64,000 nucleotides of DNA. Source: Sternotherus odoratus (lineage: Eukaryota; Chordata; Testudines; Kinosternidae). A program made the position numbers and the translations under genes. The DNA lies in NCBI GenBank assembly GCA_032164245.1, contig JAVMKO010000010.1, positions 33,740,189 to 33,804,188 on the forward strand. Direction: 5' to 3'. The notes under the pieces were generated by a model, which was not told the origin of the DNA, did not search any database, and worked only from the letters and a program-made list of their open reading frames with translations. Positions 1-10,985 of this stretch are shown one piece after another; position 1 is the stretch's first letter; the number at the start of each line of letters is the position of its first letter.

Positions 1-331
1 CCACCTTCGGCACCCGTGCCATAGGTTGCCTACCCCTGATGTAGAGTATGTGTAGCTCCTGCCCTCTGCCTTTGAGCTGCTCCCTGAGGCTCCTGCTTGC
101 TGTGTGAGGGGGGAGGGAAGGAAGAGGGGGGCTGTTAGGGTGTCCCCCACCCCTTGCTCTTGCACCCCACTTACCCCATCTTCCATAGATCAAGGGGGAC
201 ACGTGACAGGGCTCAGGAGCTCAGGACAGAGGGAGCTTCCTGGCAGCAGCTGGTCTCAGCAAGCTGATCTAATTACCAAAGCAGCGTACTTACGAGTCAG
301 CATATTTAAAGGGAAAAGGCACATCTTTCTT

Positions 332-350
332 ACACACACACACACACACA
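332..350. repeat. (CA)n microsatellite
   Basis: A short uninterrupted CA dinucleotide run inside the Tigger-like element. The other copy of that element near 40437 has only a few CA units here, so the array expanded after insertion. Confidence 0.9.
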
Positions 351-380
351 GTCTGTCTTCCCTCCATTCCTCTGCCTTTA

Positions 381-658
381 AGGGCTGGTCTCCACTGGGG
401 GGGGAAATCGACTGTAGATACACAATTTCAGCTACGTTAATAACGTAGCCGAAATCGACGTCTCTACAGCCGACTTACCTCCCATCCTCACGGCGGTGGC
501 AGTGGTCCCCCGTCGACTCCAGCTTGCGCCTCTTGAGGAGCTGGACTTCCGGAGTAGACGGGGGAGCCGCTGGTGATCGATTTATCGCGTCTTAACAAGA
601 CACGATAAATCAATCACCAAAAGATCGATCCCTGCCGGCTCAAGTGAAGACAAGCCCT
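381..658. mobile_element. hAT-type MITE nested in the Tigger-like element
   Basis: The left end reads agggctggtctccact and the right end agtgaagacaagccct, which are inverted repeats of each other with a few differences. The inside holds two strong palindromes, one around 428-458 centred on an AACGTTA-like core and one around 575-613. The matching position in the second copy of the host element (about 40480) lacks this block, which confirms an insertion. No coding capacity. Confidence 0.75.
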
Positions 659-1282
659 AAGAGTGAGTTAATCCTTGAGGGCTCAGCCAATTGCTAGTTC
701 ATCATTTAGCAGCAGTAAGCCATTCCCTGGGAAATATCCCACCCTCTGACTCTTCCACCTCAACCAAGCTTCACAGTCATCATCACTGCATACCAGTATT
801 AAACTGTTTGTTTAAAACTTGTACTGTGGGGGATACATATAATATAGTCGTTTTTATGGTGAAAATTTTTTTACCTGGAATCTAACCCCTCCCCCCATTT
901 ACATTAATTCTTATGGGGAAATTGGATTTATATATAATGGCATTGTATCGTCAGTGTTATTTATTCCTTTCTTTCAAACATAACAGCTAGTTTGCTTTTT
1001 AAACTACCATCTTTAAGTTACCAGAAGTTTTCCTTAACATGGCCACAGTGGTGTTTGCCTGAGTGCCTATGGTTAATATAGAACCCAGAAGGGTAGATCA
1101 GTAATTCAGATATGCATTACCTGGCATGTGTCAATATTGTATTCTATTTGCTATTTTGCTGTTCACTCACCTTTTTAGGTTCTTTTGAAGTTCCTTAGTC
1201 TTATCTAGATTGGACTAACCTAAATAGCTGTCATTTAAAAGCGATACAGCATCATGGCTCATTCCCTTTTCAATCTTATTAG

Positions 1283-2305
1283 GATACAGTCTTTAATTAC
1301 ATGATCACAAACCATTTAATCCCCACAGTATCTTGCTTTATTCAAGCTCTGATCCTGCACTATAGAAGACAAGGGAATTTTGCCATCAATTTAAATGGGA
1401 ACGAGATCAAGTGCACAGGCTGGACAGTGTTTAGGGAATGAATCAGGGCTGTATAGTGAGGGAGACTGTTGGCTGTACATTCCCTGCCTCATTTGTGGCA
1501 GAAATAAGGTGTGTTGGGAATGCGGCAGGTGATTGCAGGGAGAAGGATGGTTTTGTGGTTAGGGCAGTTGGATGTCAGCACCAGCATTGGAGTCTCTCTT
1601 TGCTACAGAGTTCCTGTGTGATGCTGGACAATCCATTTAAACCAAAGTTTTCCCAAGAGGTCACTAATTGTGACCTATCTCTAGCCTGCTTCTTGCCTAC
1701 ATATTTATACCTTACACATTTCCACTGCATGCATCTGACGAAGTGGATATTCACCCACAAAAGCTTATGCTCCAATACGTCTGTTAGTCTATAAGGTGCC
1801 ACAGGACTCTGTCGCTTTTGCAGATCCAGACTAACACAGTCTGATACTTGACACAAATTGTGTGTGCCTCATTTTCTTAGGTGCCCAATTTGAGGCCTAA
1901 CTTGCAGAAATGCTAAGCAATTGCAGCTGCAAAAATCAACTAGAGCAGTGCTTTGAACATACAAAGTTCTCTGGAAAAAGACCAGGCCCTGGGCACCTCA
2001 TGTTGGGCACCCTGAACATCCCCCTACCTCACCAAGCTGGTGTGAAGAATAAATAAATTAATGTTCATGATGTATTCAGATACTATGGTGATAGCCACTA
2101 TAAAAATGAAGAAATTAATAATTCTGTATTCAGGTCTGGTTTTGGAGGGTGTGCAATATATCTGGCCTGATGTCACACTGAATGATTAGAACAATAAACA
2201 CTGAACAGTTCAGCCACTCTGGGAGCACCATCTGTCCTGTGCCCTGGGTGAGGCAGCAGTTCTGTGGAAATAACAGCATGTGATCATGTAATCAGAGACT
2301 GCATC
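1283..2305. mobile_element. Non-autonomous DNA transposon with 26-bp terminal inverted repeats, copy A
   Basis: The left end at 1283-1308 and the right end at 2280-2305 are inverted repeats with 23 of 26 positions matching; both contain TGATCATGTAAT in one orientation. The same element occurs near 34886-36440 and in part near 38744-39510. A Penelope-type fragment (about 1700-1856) is inserted in its middle. No transposase is visible, so the superfamily is a guess; the length and AT-rich ends suit hAT. Confidence 0.6.
1700..1856 (+). mobile_element. Penelope-like element 3' tail fragment, nested
   Basis: It contains the tail shared by all Penelope-type copies in this window: a tgcatctgacgaagtg block, an inverted stem, aagcttatgctccaatac, then a ggtgccacaggactctgt end. 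It interrupts the 26-bp-TIR element. The core CTGACGA at about 1735 is the best-preserved copy of a hammerhead-ribozyme-like strand in the window. Confidence 0.7.
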
Positions 2306-2590
2306 ATAACACACACTGTGCAGGGTAGGGTGCCCAGGCAACCCTAATTCTGACACTTCAACTTTTGAGCTCCTGACTGTCCAACCTTCATGTTCTTTTG
2401 ACTTTTCTGTACATAATTGGTAGATATTTCCTGCCACTAACACCAGAATCCTTGGGGCCCTGTTAGCCTTTGTCCATGCTGAAAACTGGCCATTGACTGG
2501 GTCTCTTCACTAGAAAATAGGTGTGTTAACTCACATTAAATTCCCAGTGAAACCCAGCGAGTCTGTGGTTTTCACATGAATTAAAGAACT

Positions 2591-2815
2591 GACAAAGAGT
2601 CCTGTGGCACCTTAAAGACTAACTAAAGTATTGAAGCATAAGCTTTCGTGGGCTAATACCCACTACCTGCTTCTGGACACTTCCACTGCTTGCATCCGAC
2701 GAAGTGGGTATTAGCCCACGAAAGCTTATGCTTCAATACTTTAGTTAGTCTTTAAGGTGCCACAGACTCTGTCACTTCTGCTATTCCAGACTCACACGGC
2801 TACCTCTCTGATTCT
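2591..2815 (+). mobile_element. Penelope-like tail pair in inverted (foldback) arrangement
   Basis: The first arm (2591-2663) is the reverse complement of the tail at 2704-2773, with about 40 bp between them. The two arms would form a hairpin of about 70 bp. Head-to-head tails of this kind are typical of Penelope-like insertions, in which a partial terminal repeat is joined in inverted orientation. The rest of the element is absent. Confidence 0.75.
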
Positions 2816-3057
2816 TGACATGAATTAAAGTTTACCTTGATGTGCTACTGTGAAAACTACCAACAGCCTTGATTTCACGAAGAATTACCTCAAGTTAGCT
2901 AGCACAGGATGCACACCTTTTTTCCTAGTGAAGAAAAAGTTTTATTCCTTCTTTTAGCCCATTTCTAATCCAGGACAGTAGTTTAGATCTCTCACCTCAT
3001 GACTACTTAGGCTGTCAACACCGCTTCTTAGCAGTAAATGTATAGTTAAGATGATCT

Positions 3058-3078
3058 CACACACACACACACACACTC
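3058..3078. repeat. (CA)n microsatellite
   Basis: A simple CA dinucleotide run in ALPK3 intron 1. Confidence 0.9.
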
Positions 3079-3171
3079 CCTGTGAACTCTTAGTGGAGAC
3101 AAGGCACAAATCATACAGTCTCCCCCTCCACCTATAGCTGACCTTACCTACCTATACTGCAGTAAACGGAG

Positions 3172-3409
3172 GACATGTCTTCACTAGCAACATTAAAGCG
3201 TTACTGCAGCAGCGCTTTAACGAGGCTTGTGTAGTTGTGGCATAGCACTGGGAGAGAGCTCCCCCTGCGCTATAAAAAATGCCCACCTCCACGAGAGGAT
3301 AGCTCCCAGTGCTGGTGCACAATCTAAACTTTACAGTGCTCAGGGGGTGTTTTTCATATCCCCGAGCAAGAAACTTGCAGCACTATAAAGTGCCAGTGTA
3401 GACAAGCCC
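3172..3409. mobile_element. hAT-type MITE
   Basis: The left end gacatgtcttcactagc and the right end gccagtgtagacaagccc are inverted repeats of the same class as those of the MITEs at 381-658 and 58728-59611 (core TGTCTTCACT). The inside has a self-complementary part around an attaaagcg motif. Non-coding. Confidence 0.7.
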
Positions 3410-3550
3410 AAATAGAAGACCTTATCTCTATGAGGGATTTCACAGCAAGGTAATTATCTGAAGTCCGCTCAACCTGTAAAATCATACCTTTTTTTGACAA
3501 TGAAGACCTATCCCTAGTCGTCTTACTAGCAATGGTGAAGAACTGTCAAA

Positions 3551-4290
3551 GGGCTTGGCTACACTTGCAGATGTAGAGCGCTTTGAGTTAAACCAGCATT
3601 CGGAGAGCGCAGTAGGGAAAGCGCTGCAGTCTGTCCACACTGACAGCTGCAAGCGCACTGGCGTGGCCACATTTGTGGAAGTTGCAGTGGCATTGGGAGT
3701 GGTGCTTTATGGGCAGCTATTCCAGCATTCAAGTAGCTGAAACATGCTTTTTAAATGTGTGGGAGTAGGGTGGAGTGTGACAGGGAATGTATTGTGTGTA
3801 TGTGGGAGAAGAAAGAGTGGGTTTTTGAGATGCTGAGAGTGCCAGCATGCTGTCTTTAAGTTCAGGACCCCGACCCCCCCCCCCCCCGCCCACCGCTCTC
3901 ACTCACTCGAAGCAAGCAACTTTCCTCAGTAATGGCTGCTTTGCCCTGGAGCAGATAAGCATTCTGGTTGTCAGAAATGGAGCTTTGAAAGGGCATATCC
4001 ACATTCCTACAGCTGAGTCCAAAATAATGACAAGAGTGGTCACTTGACTTAAGGGGATTATGGGACATTTCCAGAGGTCAGAGCACAGTAATGCAACACC
4101 TTGTTCACACTGACGCTGGGGCATCTCAGCCAAGATGTGTCAAACGTTATTCCTCTCACTGAGGTGGAGTACCAGGAGCACTCTAGCCATGGCGTCAGAG
4201 TGCTCTGTGTCTTGCCAGTGTGTATGGGAAGTGAGTTAGAGCAAACTGGGTGGCTTTAGTGCACTCTGACTTGCAAGTGCAGCCAAGACC
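3551..4290. mobile_element. Non-autonomous hAT-like element
   Basis: The left end gggcttggctacacttgcag matches the reverse complement of the right end (cttgcaagtgcagccaagacc) with few differences, so this is a 740-bp TIR element. A C-rich run lies at about 3874-3890. The open frames inside do not resemble any protein. Confidence 0.65.
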
Positions 4291-4672
4291 AAAGACTCTG
4301 TCACAGTCCAACTACATTAGAGCAATCAGCTCTCCTTTATCCAGTAAAAATAAAGTTAAAAAATTCCAGTAGAATGCAAAGGTAGGACTCCTTTATTTTA
4401 GTTAGCACACCAAGGGAAGCCTCAAGGATCTGCAATTCTCAGATCTCCCGTAATGCATTTTCTTCCTACATTATAGAATGAAAAAATTATACCTATTTCT
4501 CTGGTATAGCAACTGCTTTAAATGAGGCTGCAAGTATCTGGTAGCAGCTCAGCTACTTCATTCTTAAATTCATTCAGAACTCTGGCATGTATTATCTGGT
4601 TTTGAGGACTTGTTTTTCTGCTATTTATGACTTTGTTCCAGGAACTCCTTTTGACACTTCATTCTCTTAGTA

Positions 4673-4965
4673 CAGTAAACCCTCGATTTAACGGACCTCG
4701 ATTTAACAGACTTCGGATGCAACGGACAAAATTTCTGAGCAAGTCTGATGCATCCGAAATCCATTTCTCGGGGGCTGGCTGCCGGCTCCCGGCTCCCGCC
4801 CGGGTCCCAGCAGCGGGCGGGCTGCGGAGCTGCCGCCCCGACCCTGTGGCAGGCGGGCTGCTGCTCTGACAGCTCATGTTTTTTTTATTATTATTAAATA
4901 ATGGACTTTTTGATTTAACGGACACCCCCTCGCCCGAATTAGTCCGTTAAATTGAGCTTTTACTG
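4673..4965. mobile_element. pogo/Tigger-like MITE (CAGTAAAACC family), copy A
   Basis: The element starts CAGTAAACCCTCGATTTAAC and ends with the inverted equivalent, and is flanked by TA on both sides, as expected for the Tc1/mariner/pogo superfamily. The centre is very GC-rich. The same family is at 53511-54005 and 55733-56475. Non-coding. Confidence 0.8.
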
Positions 4966-5628
4966 TACCTCCATTACCAAAGAAGTATAGGTTTGAGATA
5001 GGTACCTCTAGCATCCTGTGTGGCAAAGACTGATGCAACTTGTCTTTTCTACACTGTTCTTATCCCACCTAAATGCTTCTTCACTCCCTGTGATCTATTT
5101 TCAAATTCTCCCAAGCTTCCTGCTTCAAATGCATGAGTTTGTTTTATTTATAAACAATTGTTCTTCAAATTCCCTTGTCACCTAATTTTCAACTTGTATT
5201 TTTACTCCTGTGAAATGTAGCGAACAACTACCGGTACTTTCTAGTGAATCAAGACAATTGTTTGCCAAATTCTACTGGTTGCTTAATAACATTCATAGGT
5301 TGCAAAGATGAGATTTAATGCATAATTTGGCCTGCAGGATACTAGAGCTTTCTCCCATTGGATGTAGGGCAAGACATCACTCTTTGATCACACTGATCTC
5401 CGCCACAGGCAGCAGGCAGACCTCTATGCTCATTACTGGACATGTGATCCACAGTATGAAATGTTGTACACAAGTTAATACTATGCAACCTTAGGGACTT
5501 TGTGGAATACATGTATCACTCCACCATCTAGTAGGGTTCAAGCTACCCAAAGAATCTCCTCCTCTCCACAGAAGCCTTGGAAGAAAACTGCACCCCTGGG
5601 TACAATGGAGCAGTTACAACAAGACAAG

Positions 5629-5738
5629 GGTGACCAGATAGCAAGTGTGAAAACATCAGGACAGGTGGGTAATTCGTGCCTATAGAAGACAAAGCCCCAA
5701 ATATGGAGATTGTCCTTATAAAATCAGGACATCTGATT
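5629..5738. mobile_element. Short TIR element of the GGTGACCAGAT type
   Basis: The block starts gggtgaccagatagcaagtg and ends in atcaggacatctgat, an imperfect inverted repeat of its start. It carries the agacaaagccccaaatat core that I recognise from a very common short repeat of turtle and crocodilian genomes. Non-coding, inside ALPK3 intron 1. Confidence 0.5.
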
Positions 5739-6870
5739 AGAGATTCTAAAGAGCTGGAGGGAGAGCTTTGTTCCGGATACAAATCCGGAGTTCTGCTCCT
5801 TAGCTTTCCACCAGCAATAAAACCAGACCACCACTCACAGAAGTTACCCCTCCCAACCTGAGACTGAAGCAGAGGGCAGTAACAATGCACTTGTTTCTCT
5901 TCTCATAAGCAGCACAGATTCCAGGGTTATGTATAGGAGGCAGGTTGGGTACCTGAGTTTGCAAAATCAGCCCTCAGTTTGTGTAAGCAGCTTGCCCAGT
6001 CACCCAGGAAAGGTGTGACAGAGCTAGGATTGTCACACCAAATACAAGCTCATTCTTCCTCTCTTGAGGATTACTGCCAGCCACTGCCCTCAGGTCTCCG
6101 AAGTACAAAGCTAGGTGTTGTTCCAAAGGACTATTCTACCATTCAGAAACAAGTGCCTCATAGATAATGCCTCTCCACTGAGGGCCCAAAAGTGTCATTC
6201 TTTTTAAGTCATCCATCAAAGTATATTACTAGGTGTTTATACAAAAGTTACAACAAAGCTGCCCAAGTTCCTCACAAACTCAGCTATTGTTTGCGGGTCA
6301 GGGAAGTGGGGTAAGGGACCCACTGTAGGTAGAATGAAGCACTGGGGGTTTGGGTTTTTCTGCCATTACATTTCCCATTACAGATAGAAGCAGCATGCTA
6401 CTGCTCTTCTGCTTCCTACAATATTCATTGCTATTGCCCACTGATGCCATTTTAGTTACCTGGGTGTAATGCACATTGTGAGCTCACCCGCACTTCAGGG
6501 CAAGCCTGGGTATCGGCAGGGAATGCTATTAGTACCTAAACTAGCTGCCAGAATGGCTGGCAGTTACACAAACACACCCAGGGAAATTCACAAGGGGAGA
6601 GGTGAAATGACCCAACACCACACATAGGGCACACATGCATCAGACTCCAACATTGAGTCCTACACTGGGCCCAGCTCTCTTCAGCTGGCTTTAGCCCCAA
6701 TCCTGCATCTGGGACAGTTACCAACTGAACTTCCCTAGGGGGTAGGCCTGGCTACTCCAGGCTGGGCAGGCACAGTGCCCTGGAGGAGACAAAGCACTGG
6801 GGTTTGGCCAGCACTGATCCTGGATCAGATACAGGGGTGCTCCTTTAAGGGCGGCCTTCTCCGCCATAGA
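5739..6870. other. ALPK3 intron 1 sequence with no recognised element
   Basis: No exon, RNA gene or repeat end could be recognised here. I looked on the minus strand for the next ALPK3 exon (start of the first Ig domain) and did not find it, so intron 1 continues beyond position 1. Confidence 0.5.
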
Positions 6871-7160
6871 AACCTTGGCTGCTGCCCCAGGTGCCAGGGA
6901 CCCGGCCAGCAGCGCCCCTCGCCCCGCCCAGCCTCCTTCAGGCCCAAGCTGCACCGCAGCTGCGGGGCGCAAAGAGCTTTAGGGTCAACGCCGAGGCCGC
7001 CCCCAGCTCGCCCCTGCGGCCACCTCCCCCGCCACCCCCGCCGGCCTGGCCTCCAGCCGCGCTCTTCGCCGCACCCCGGCCGGCCCCCAGCCCAGTCACC
7101 CGCCCCCGCATTGCTCGGACCCAGCCCCGCGTCGGGCCCGAGCCCCCGGCCGCCCCCCAC

Positions 7161-7330
7161 CTGTTCTCGGGCCGGATGCTGAGCAGGTAGCTGCGGCTGT
7201 CGGGCCGGCTGCTCCAGCCGGGGCCCTCGTCCTCCTCGCTCTCCGCCCCGGGGCCGCTGCTCAGGCTGGAGAGCGAGTAGCGCCCGTTGCCCGAGTAGGA
7301 GCGGCTCAGGGGTCTCCGGCGGGAGCCCAT
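7161..7330 (-). CDS. ALPK3: ALPK3 first coding exon (alpha-protein kinase 3, N-terminus)
   Basis: Read on the minus strand from the ATG at 7328-7330, the exon codes for 56 residues plus two bases. It starts MGSRRRPLSRS, passes through an acidic EEDEGPGW stretch and ends with SRSYLLSIRPEN. Human ALPK3 has the same layout: an MGSRR start, a DGP-W segment, then SRSYLLSVRPE. The exon ends AACAG followed by a GTGGGG donor (intron starts at 7160). ALPK3 is an atypical alpha-kinase family protein of heart and skeletal muscle with Ig domains and a C-terminal kinase domain; those exons lie to the left, outside the window. An in-frame GTG two codons upstream is not needed as a start. The middle is serine-rich and longer than I recall for mammals. 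Confidence 0.88.
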
Positions 7331-7491
7331 CTCCACCCGGCGGCGCCTGCCCGCCCGCCCGCCCGGAGCCCCGACGACAGGGGGACTGCGCGTCCCGGGC
7401 GCACTGGGGGAGCGGGCTGCCCGCGGGGCGGTCCCCGGCCTGTCCTGTGCCCCCAGCTCCCGGCGCAGCGCCCGCCCCCCTCCACCAGCGG

Positions 7492-7501
7492 CTATTTATA
7501 G
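7492..7501 (-). promoter_or_regulatory. ALPK3: TATA box / MEF2 site of the ALPK3 promoter
   Basis: The sequence CTATTTATAG fits the MEF2 consensus YTAWWWWTAR and read on the minus strand is CTATAAATAG, a strong TATA box. It lies about 160 bp upstream of the ALPK3 ATG, which places the start of transcription near 7462-7467 and gives a 5' UTR of about 135 nt. A combined TATA/MEF2 site suits a striated-muscle gene. It is one of the few AT-rich stretches in the CpG island. Confidence 0.75.
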
Positions 7502-7678
7502 GCACCAGCGCTTCTGTCAGCATTTCCAGCCCCCGGGCGCCGCGCCCCGCCGCACATGGGGCTGTCACTCACTGGGAGCCGACAGCCAGGGGCACCCCGC
7601 AGCCGGGTTCCGGCACCGGGACCTCCCCAAACCGGGCACCTGCAGCCCCGCACTGGGACACTGGGCACCAGGACCCCC

Positions 7679-7916
7679 CTCCCGGGACCCCGAAAACGGG
7701 CACCTGGATCCCCAGACTGGGCACTGGGCACAAAGTCCCCTGCACCAGGACCCTGCTCCTGGACCCCCGAACCGGGCACTGGGCACAAAGACCCCCCCTC
7801 CTGGGACCCCGAAAACGGGCACCTGGACCCCTGGACCGGGCACTGGGCACAAAGACCCCTGCACCAGGACCCTCCTCCTGGACCCCCGAACCGGGCACTG
7901 GGCACAAAGACCGACT
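7679..7916. repeat. Minisatellite, two 119-bp units each made of 55 + 64 bp
   Basis: The motif gcactgggcacaaag starts at 7721, 7776, 7840 and 7895, so spacings alternate 55, 64, 55. The higher-order unit is 119 bp and the two units are nearly identical. It lies just upstream of the ALPK3 promoter. The open frames through it on both strands are repeat artefacts. Confidence 0.9.
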
Positions 7917-7919
7917 GGG

Positions 7920-9610
7920 ACCCCAGTTCCAGAACCTGCTCCCCCCCCCCACTAGGAACCTCCTCAGACAGGCAGCCATTAGGAGCCACCTTACCATGAT
8001 CCCCCCACATCCAGGACCACGACCCTCTCAACCCTCAGCAGGCCACTGGGTCCCCCAGCCACTTCATCACAACCTCCTCTCCCCAGCCCCATTCCCCTCA
8101 GGCACCATGACTCCCCCTCCTTTGCTACAGCCATTGGGGTCCTCCCAGACATACTCCCAGCCCTGCCTGGGTGCCAGGCTCCACTCACACTCCTCTAACT
8201 GCCTGGACACTAATATCCTCCGAACATCCTAGCCTAGGGAGTGGGGACCTCTCCCCACCCAGGCACTGCTTTCCATCACCTCCTGCCCCTCTCCTTGTCT
8301 GCACCCCAGGATTCCTTTCCCCCTCACCCATCCCTCCCTCCACCTAGGCCACCGGATCACTGTACTCCTCCTCTCTGTCAGTGAGCAGGGCATTGCCTCT
8401 GTCAGCACAGGAGCATGCTGAGGGGTCAGGGCCACATTCACTTGAGTCTTGCCCTACCTGCTGCATGTGAGTCTATCCTAAAGGTAAGGGGATGTTGGAC
8501 ACTTTCTGAAATCTAGGGATTTTTTGGTTGGTCCTCTCCCAATAACAGGAGAAAGGGGAAGGGCCAAAGAGGACCCAGGATCCCAGAACTGACAGGTCCC
8601 CAGGGCTAATGGGGGGAGGCCAGCACCCCGAGTCAGCTGATTGACAGGGTGGGCATGCAAGCCAATGAGGAAATCAAGAGTCCAGAGCTCTGTGTGAGCT
8701 ACTGCTGGGGCTGCCAGGGCAGAGTAAAGCAGAGCAAGAGGGTGCAGCCGGCCTGGAGCTGAGCTGGGGAGAGCGCAGCAACCCAGAGCCAGAGGAGAGC
8801 TGGGGAGAAGGCAGTAGCCCAGACCAAGAGCCGGAGCCAGAGAAGCATTGGGCGTGATAGTGGCGGGATGAGTCTCATGCCTTCGTAGCAGAATCATCTG
8901 AGAGGGGAGAGACAAGCTCCTTTCTCAAGTCTGTGGAGAGGGCGTTAAGAGCCGGACTCAGAGTGGGATGTTGCTGATTGGGAGGGCATTAAGTGCCAGA
9001 TGCAGGGAGGGATGTGGCCTGACAAGGGGGCCGGAACTGAAGGTGGAGAACGGGTTCTGTCACCGACAGCCCAAACCCATCCTGGGAGAAAGCCACCAGC
9101 AGCGTCACAGCAACACATCCCACCCAGGAAGAAGACAGCAGACTCGTAAATTTACTGTAACTGTAGGAGTATTGCACTTCAGAGACTGCTGCATTGAACT
9201 GCACCCAAGTCATTTCCTCACAGGCCTGACGCCTTGAAGGCTTCTTTAATCCTCAAAGAAACAGTTTTGGTGTAAATACATTGTATGTATGTTTCCGTGA
9301 ATTGTGGGTTAATAGGGTGACAAGCAAATTAGGCTTATCCTGGAGTAAAGGCAACCTCATCCCTGCCCAGAAATGCCCACATGGAGATTGAGGTAAACAC
9401 CCAGGAGCAAGTTCTGCTCACGTGGGCTGGGGGTACGGTGTGCATAGAGAAAGTCCCCTACTACGGTGGGACAAACCCCCTGCTTACCCAAGGGTGAGTG
9501 GCCACACTACAGACTAACAGTTGATGCTGTAGGTATTGCTACAATGTCTTGTGCCCACACTGGCAATGTGTCTATTCAGATGTGGTGCTAAGATTTCTGG
9601 GTGCACATCC
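7920..9610. other. Intergenic stretch, no gene recognised
   Basis: This lies between the ALPK3 promoter and the first recognised repeat of the intergenic region. The part at about 8650-9240 has the purine-rich composition (repeated gagccagag and gagctgggga phrases) of LTR or other repeat sequence in these genomes, but I cannot assign it. No exon of the paracaspase was recognised. Confidence 0.4.
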
Positions 9611-9617
9611 CATGGCT

Positions 9618-10287
9618 AAGGCTGTGAGTCTGTCATGGAGGTCACGGATTCCATGATTTTCTGTGACCTCTGTGAGCCCTGCCAACTCTCCCCACCCTCC
9701 AGTACCAGCAGGGGTCCCAGGCCTCACATGGCTGCCTGCCCCTTTCCCCAACAGTCCTGGGCTGTCTGCTGCTGCTGCCTGCCCCCCACCCCCAGCACCA
9801 GCGGTAGTCCTGGGCTGCACGCCACTACCCGCTCTCTCCTCCCCCAGCACAAGCAAGGGTCCTGGTCCACATGCCACTGCCTGCCCTCCTCCCCACCAAA
9901 TCACCAGCGGGGTCCCCAGGTGTGCACTACTGCCTCCCCACCCCGAGCATCAGTGATGTTCCTGGCCCAGGGCCAGCTCCAGGCAGCAGCATAGAAAGCA
10001 CGTGCCTGGGGTGGCACTCTGTAAGCCGTGCCTTCCCCCATTGCTCCTCCTCCACCCCGCCTTTGTTTGCTTGGGGTGGCAAAAAGTTAGAGCTGGCCCT
10101 GCCTTGGCCACCTCCCCCCGCACCTGCAGCACCCTCAGACCACGACCCCCAGAACAGCTGCGGCCCCGACTCAAGTTTTAGTTAGGGGTAGATAGTAAAA
10201 GTTATGCACAGGTCATGGGCGTGAATTTTTGTTTACTGCCCATGACCTGCCCATGACTTTTACAAAAAATACCTGTGACTAAAATAT
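9618..10287. mobile_element. Non-autonomous hAT-like element (TAAGGCT family), copy A
   Basis: It matches the intact copy at 24998-25646: the start aaggctgtgagtctgtcatg, a GC-rich centre, and an end with inverted copies of agtcatgggcaggtcatg-like sequence. The right end decays into a CR1 3' end that starts near 10288, so the exact border is uncertain. Confidence 0.65.
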
Positions 10288-10612
10288 GTTAAGGGCTGTT
10301 ATAAAGAGGACTGTGATCAATTGTTCTCTATGTCCACAAAAGTAGGACAAGAAGCAATGGGCTTAATCTGCAGCATGGGAGATTTAGGTTAGATGTTAGG
10401 AAAAGTTTGCTAACTATAAGAGTAGTTAAGCTCTGGAATAGGCTCCCAAGAGAGGTTGAGGAATCCTCATCATTGGAAGTTTTTAAAAAGCAGCTTGAGC
10501 AAACACCTGTCAGGAATGGTCTAAGTTTACTTGGTCCTGTCTCAGTGCAGGAGGCTGGACTTGATGACATCTGGAAGCCCTTCCAGCCCTACGTAACTGA
10601 TTCTATGATTCT
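10288..10612 (+). mobile_element. CR1 LINE 3' end
   Basis: This is the 3' part of a CR1-type element. It has the end of the ORF2 reading phase (a remnant of a VRLWNRLPREVEESSSLEVFKKQLE-type tail, frame intact for about 60 codons) and a 3' UTR ending ctgattctatgattcta. CR1 elements end in such short ATTCTRTGATTCTR repeats without poly-A. 5' truncated. Confidence 0.8.
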
Positions 10613-10639
10613 AGGCCCACTGCTAATCATTCTGTGTCT

Positions 10640-10985
10640 GTGCTGCTTGTGGACCTGGTCCAGAATAGGTGTCCACCCTTATTTACCTCTCTCCATTCTG
10701 AAAACTGACCATTTGTTTCTCCCCTTTGTTTCCTATCTTTTAACCAGTTACCAATCCGTGAGAGAACCTTCTCTCTTATCCCATGACTGTTTACTTTGCT
10801 TCAGAGCCTTTGGAAAGGGACCTTGTCAAAGGCTTTCTGAAAATCTAAATATACTATGTCCACTGGATCCCCCTTGTCCACATACTTGTTGACCCCCTAA
10901 AATAATTCTAATAGATTGGTGATGCATGATTTCTCTTTACAAAAAACATGTTGACTATTCCCCAAAAAATTATGTTAATCTATGT
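10640..10985 (-). mobile_element. CR1 reverse-transcriptase fragment, antisense
   Basis: The reverse complement of 10795-10900 matches the CR1 copy at 63060-63150 almost base for base; both code for the DFQKAFDKVP block of the reverse transcriptase. The fragment lies back to back with the sense CR1 3' end at 10288-10612, so these are separate insertions or a rearranged one. Confidence 0.8.

Larger units (their letters stand above)
1..960. mobile_element. Tigger/mariner-like non-autonomous element, copy A, cut by the window edge
   Basis: The block matches 39877-40745 over most of its length. Shared parts include the stretch around 60-290 (about 40150-40380 in the other copy), the run of ggagggctcagcc-type sequence near 675-690, and the segment around 700-930 ending in cattcttatgg-type sequence. 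The other copy starts with a TA-flanked CAGTAACTCC end typical of Tigger/mariner elements of turtles. A separate hAT-type element is nested inside this copy at 381-658. No transposase is visible. The left end lies outside the window. It lies in ALPK3 intron 1. Confidence 0.6.
6880..7560. promoter_or_regulatory. ALPK3: CpG island over ALPK3 exon 1
   Basis: The composition changes abruptly to GC-rich with many CG dinucleotides, in contrast to the flanks. The island contains the ALPK3 start codon, exon 1, its donor and the MEF2/TATA site. The long open frames seen in several frames here come from the lack of AT-rich stop codons, not from coding. Confidence 0.85.

Noticed and set aside
6825..7568. 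A 247-codon minus-strand frame through the CpG island
   Set aside because: It is open because of GC-rich composition. The ALPK3 exon lies in another frame and ends at a good donor inside it.
7447..8232. A 261-codon plus-strand frame
   Set aside because: It runs through the 119-bp minisatellite and is a repeat artefact; shadow frames are open on both strands.
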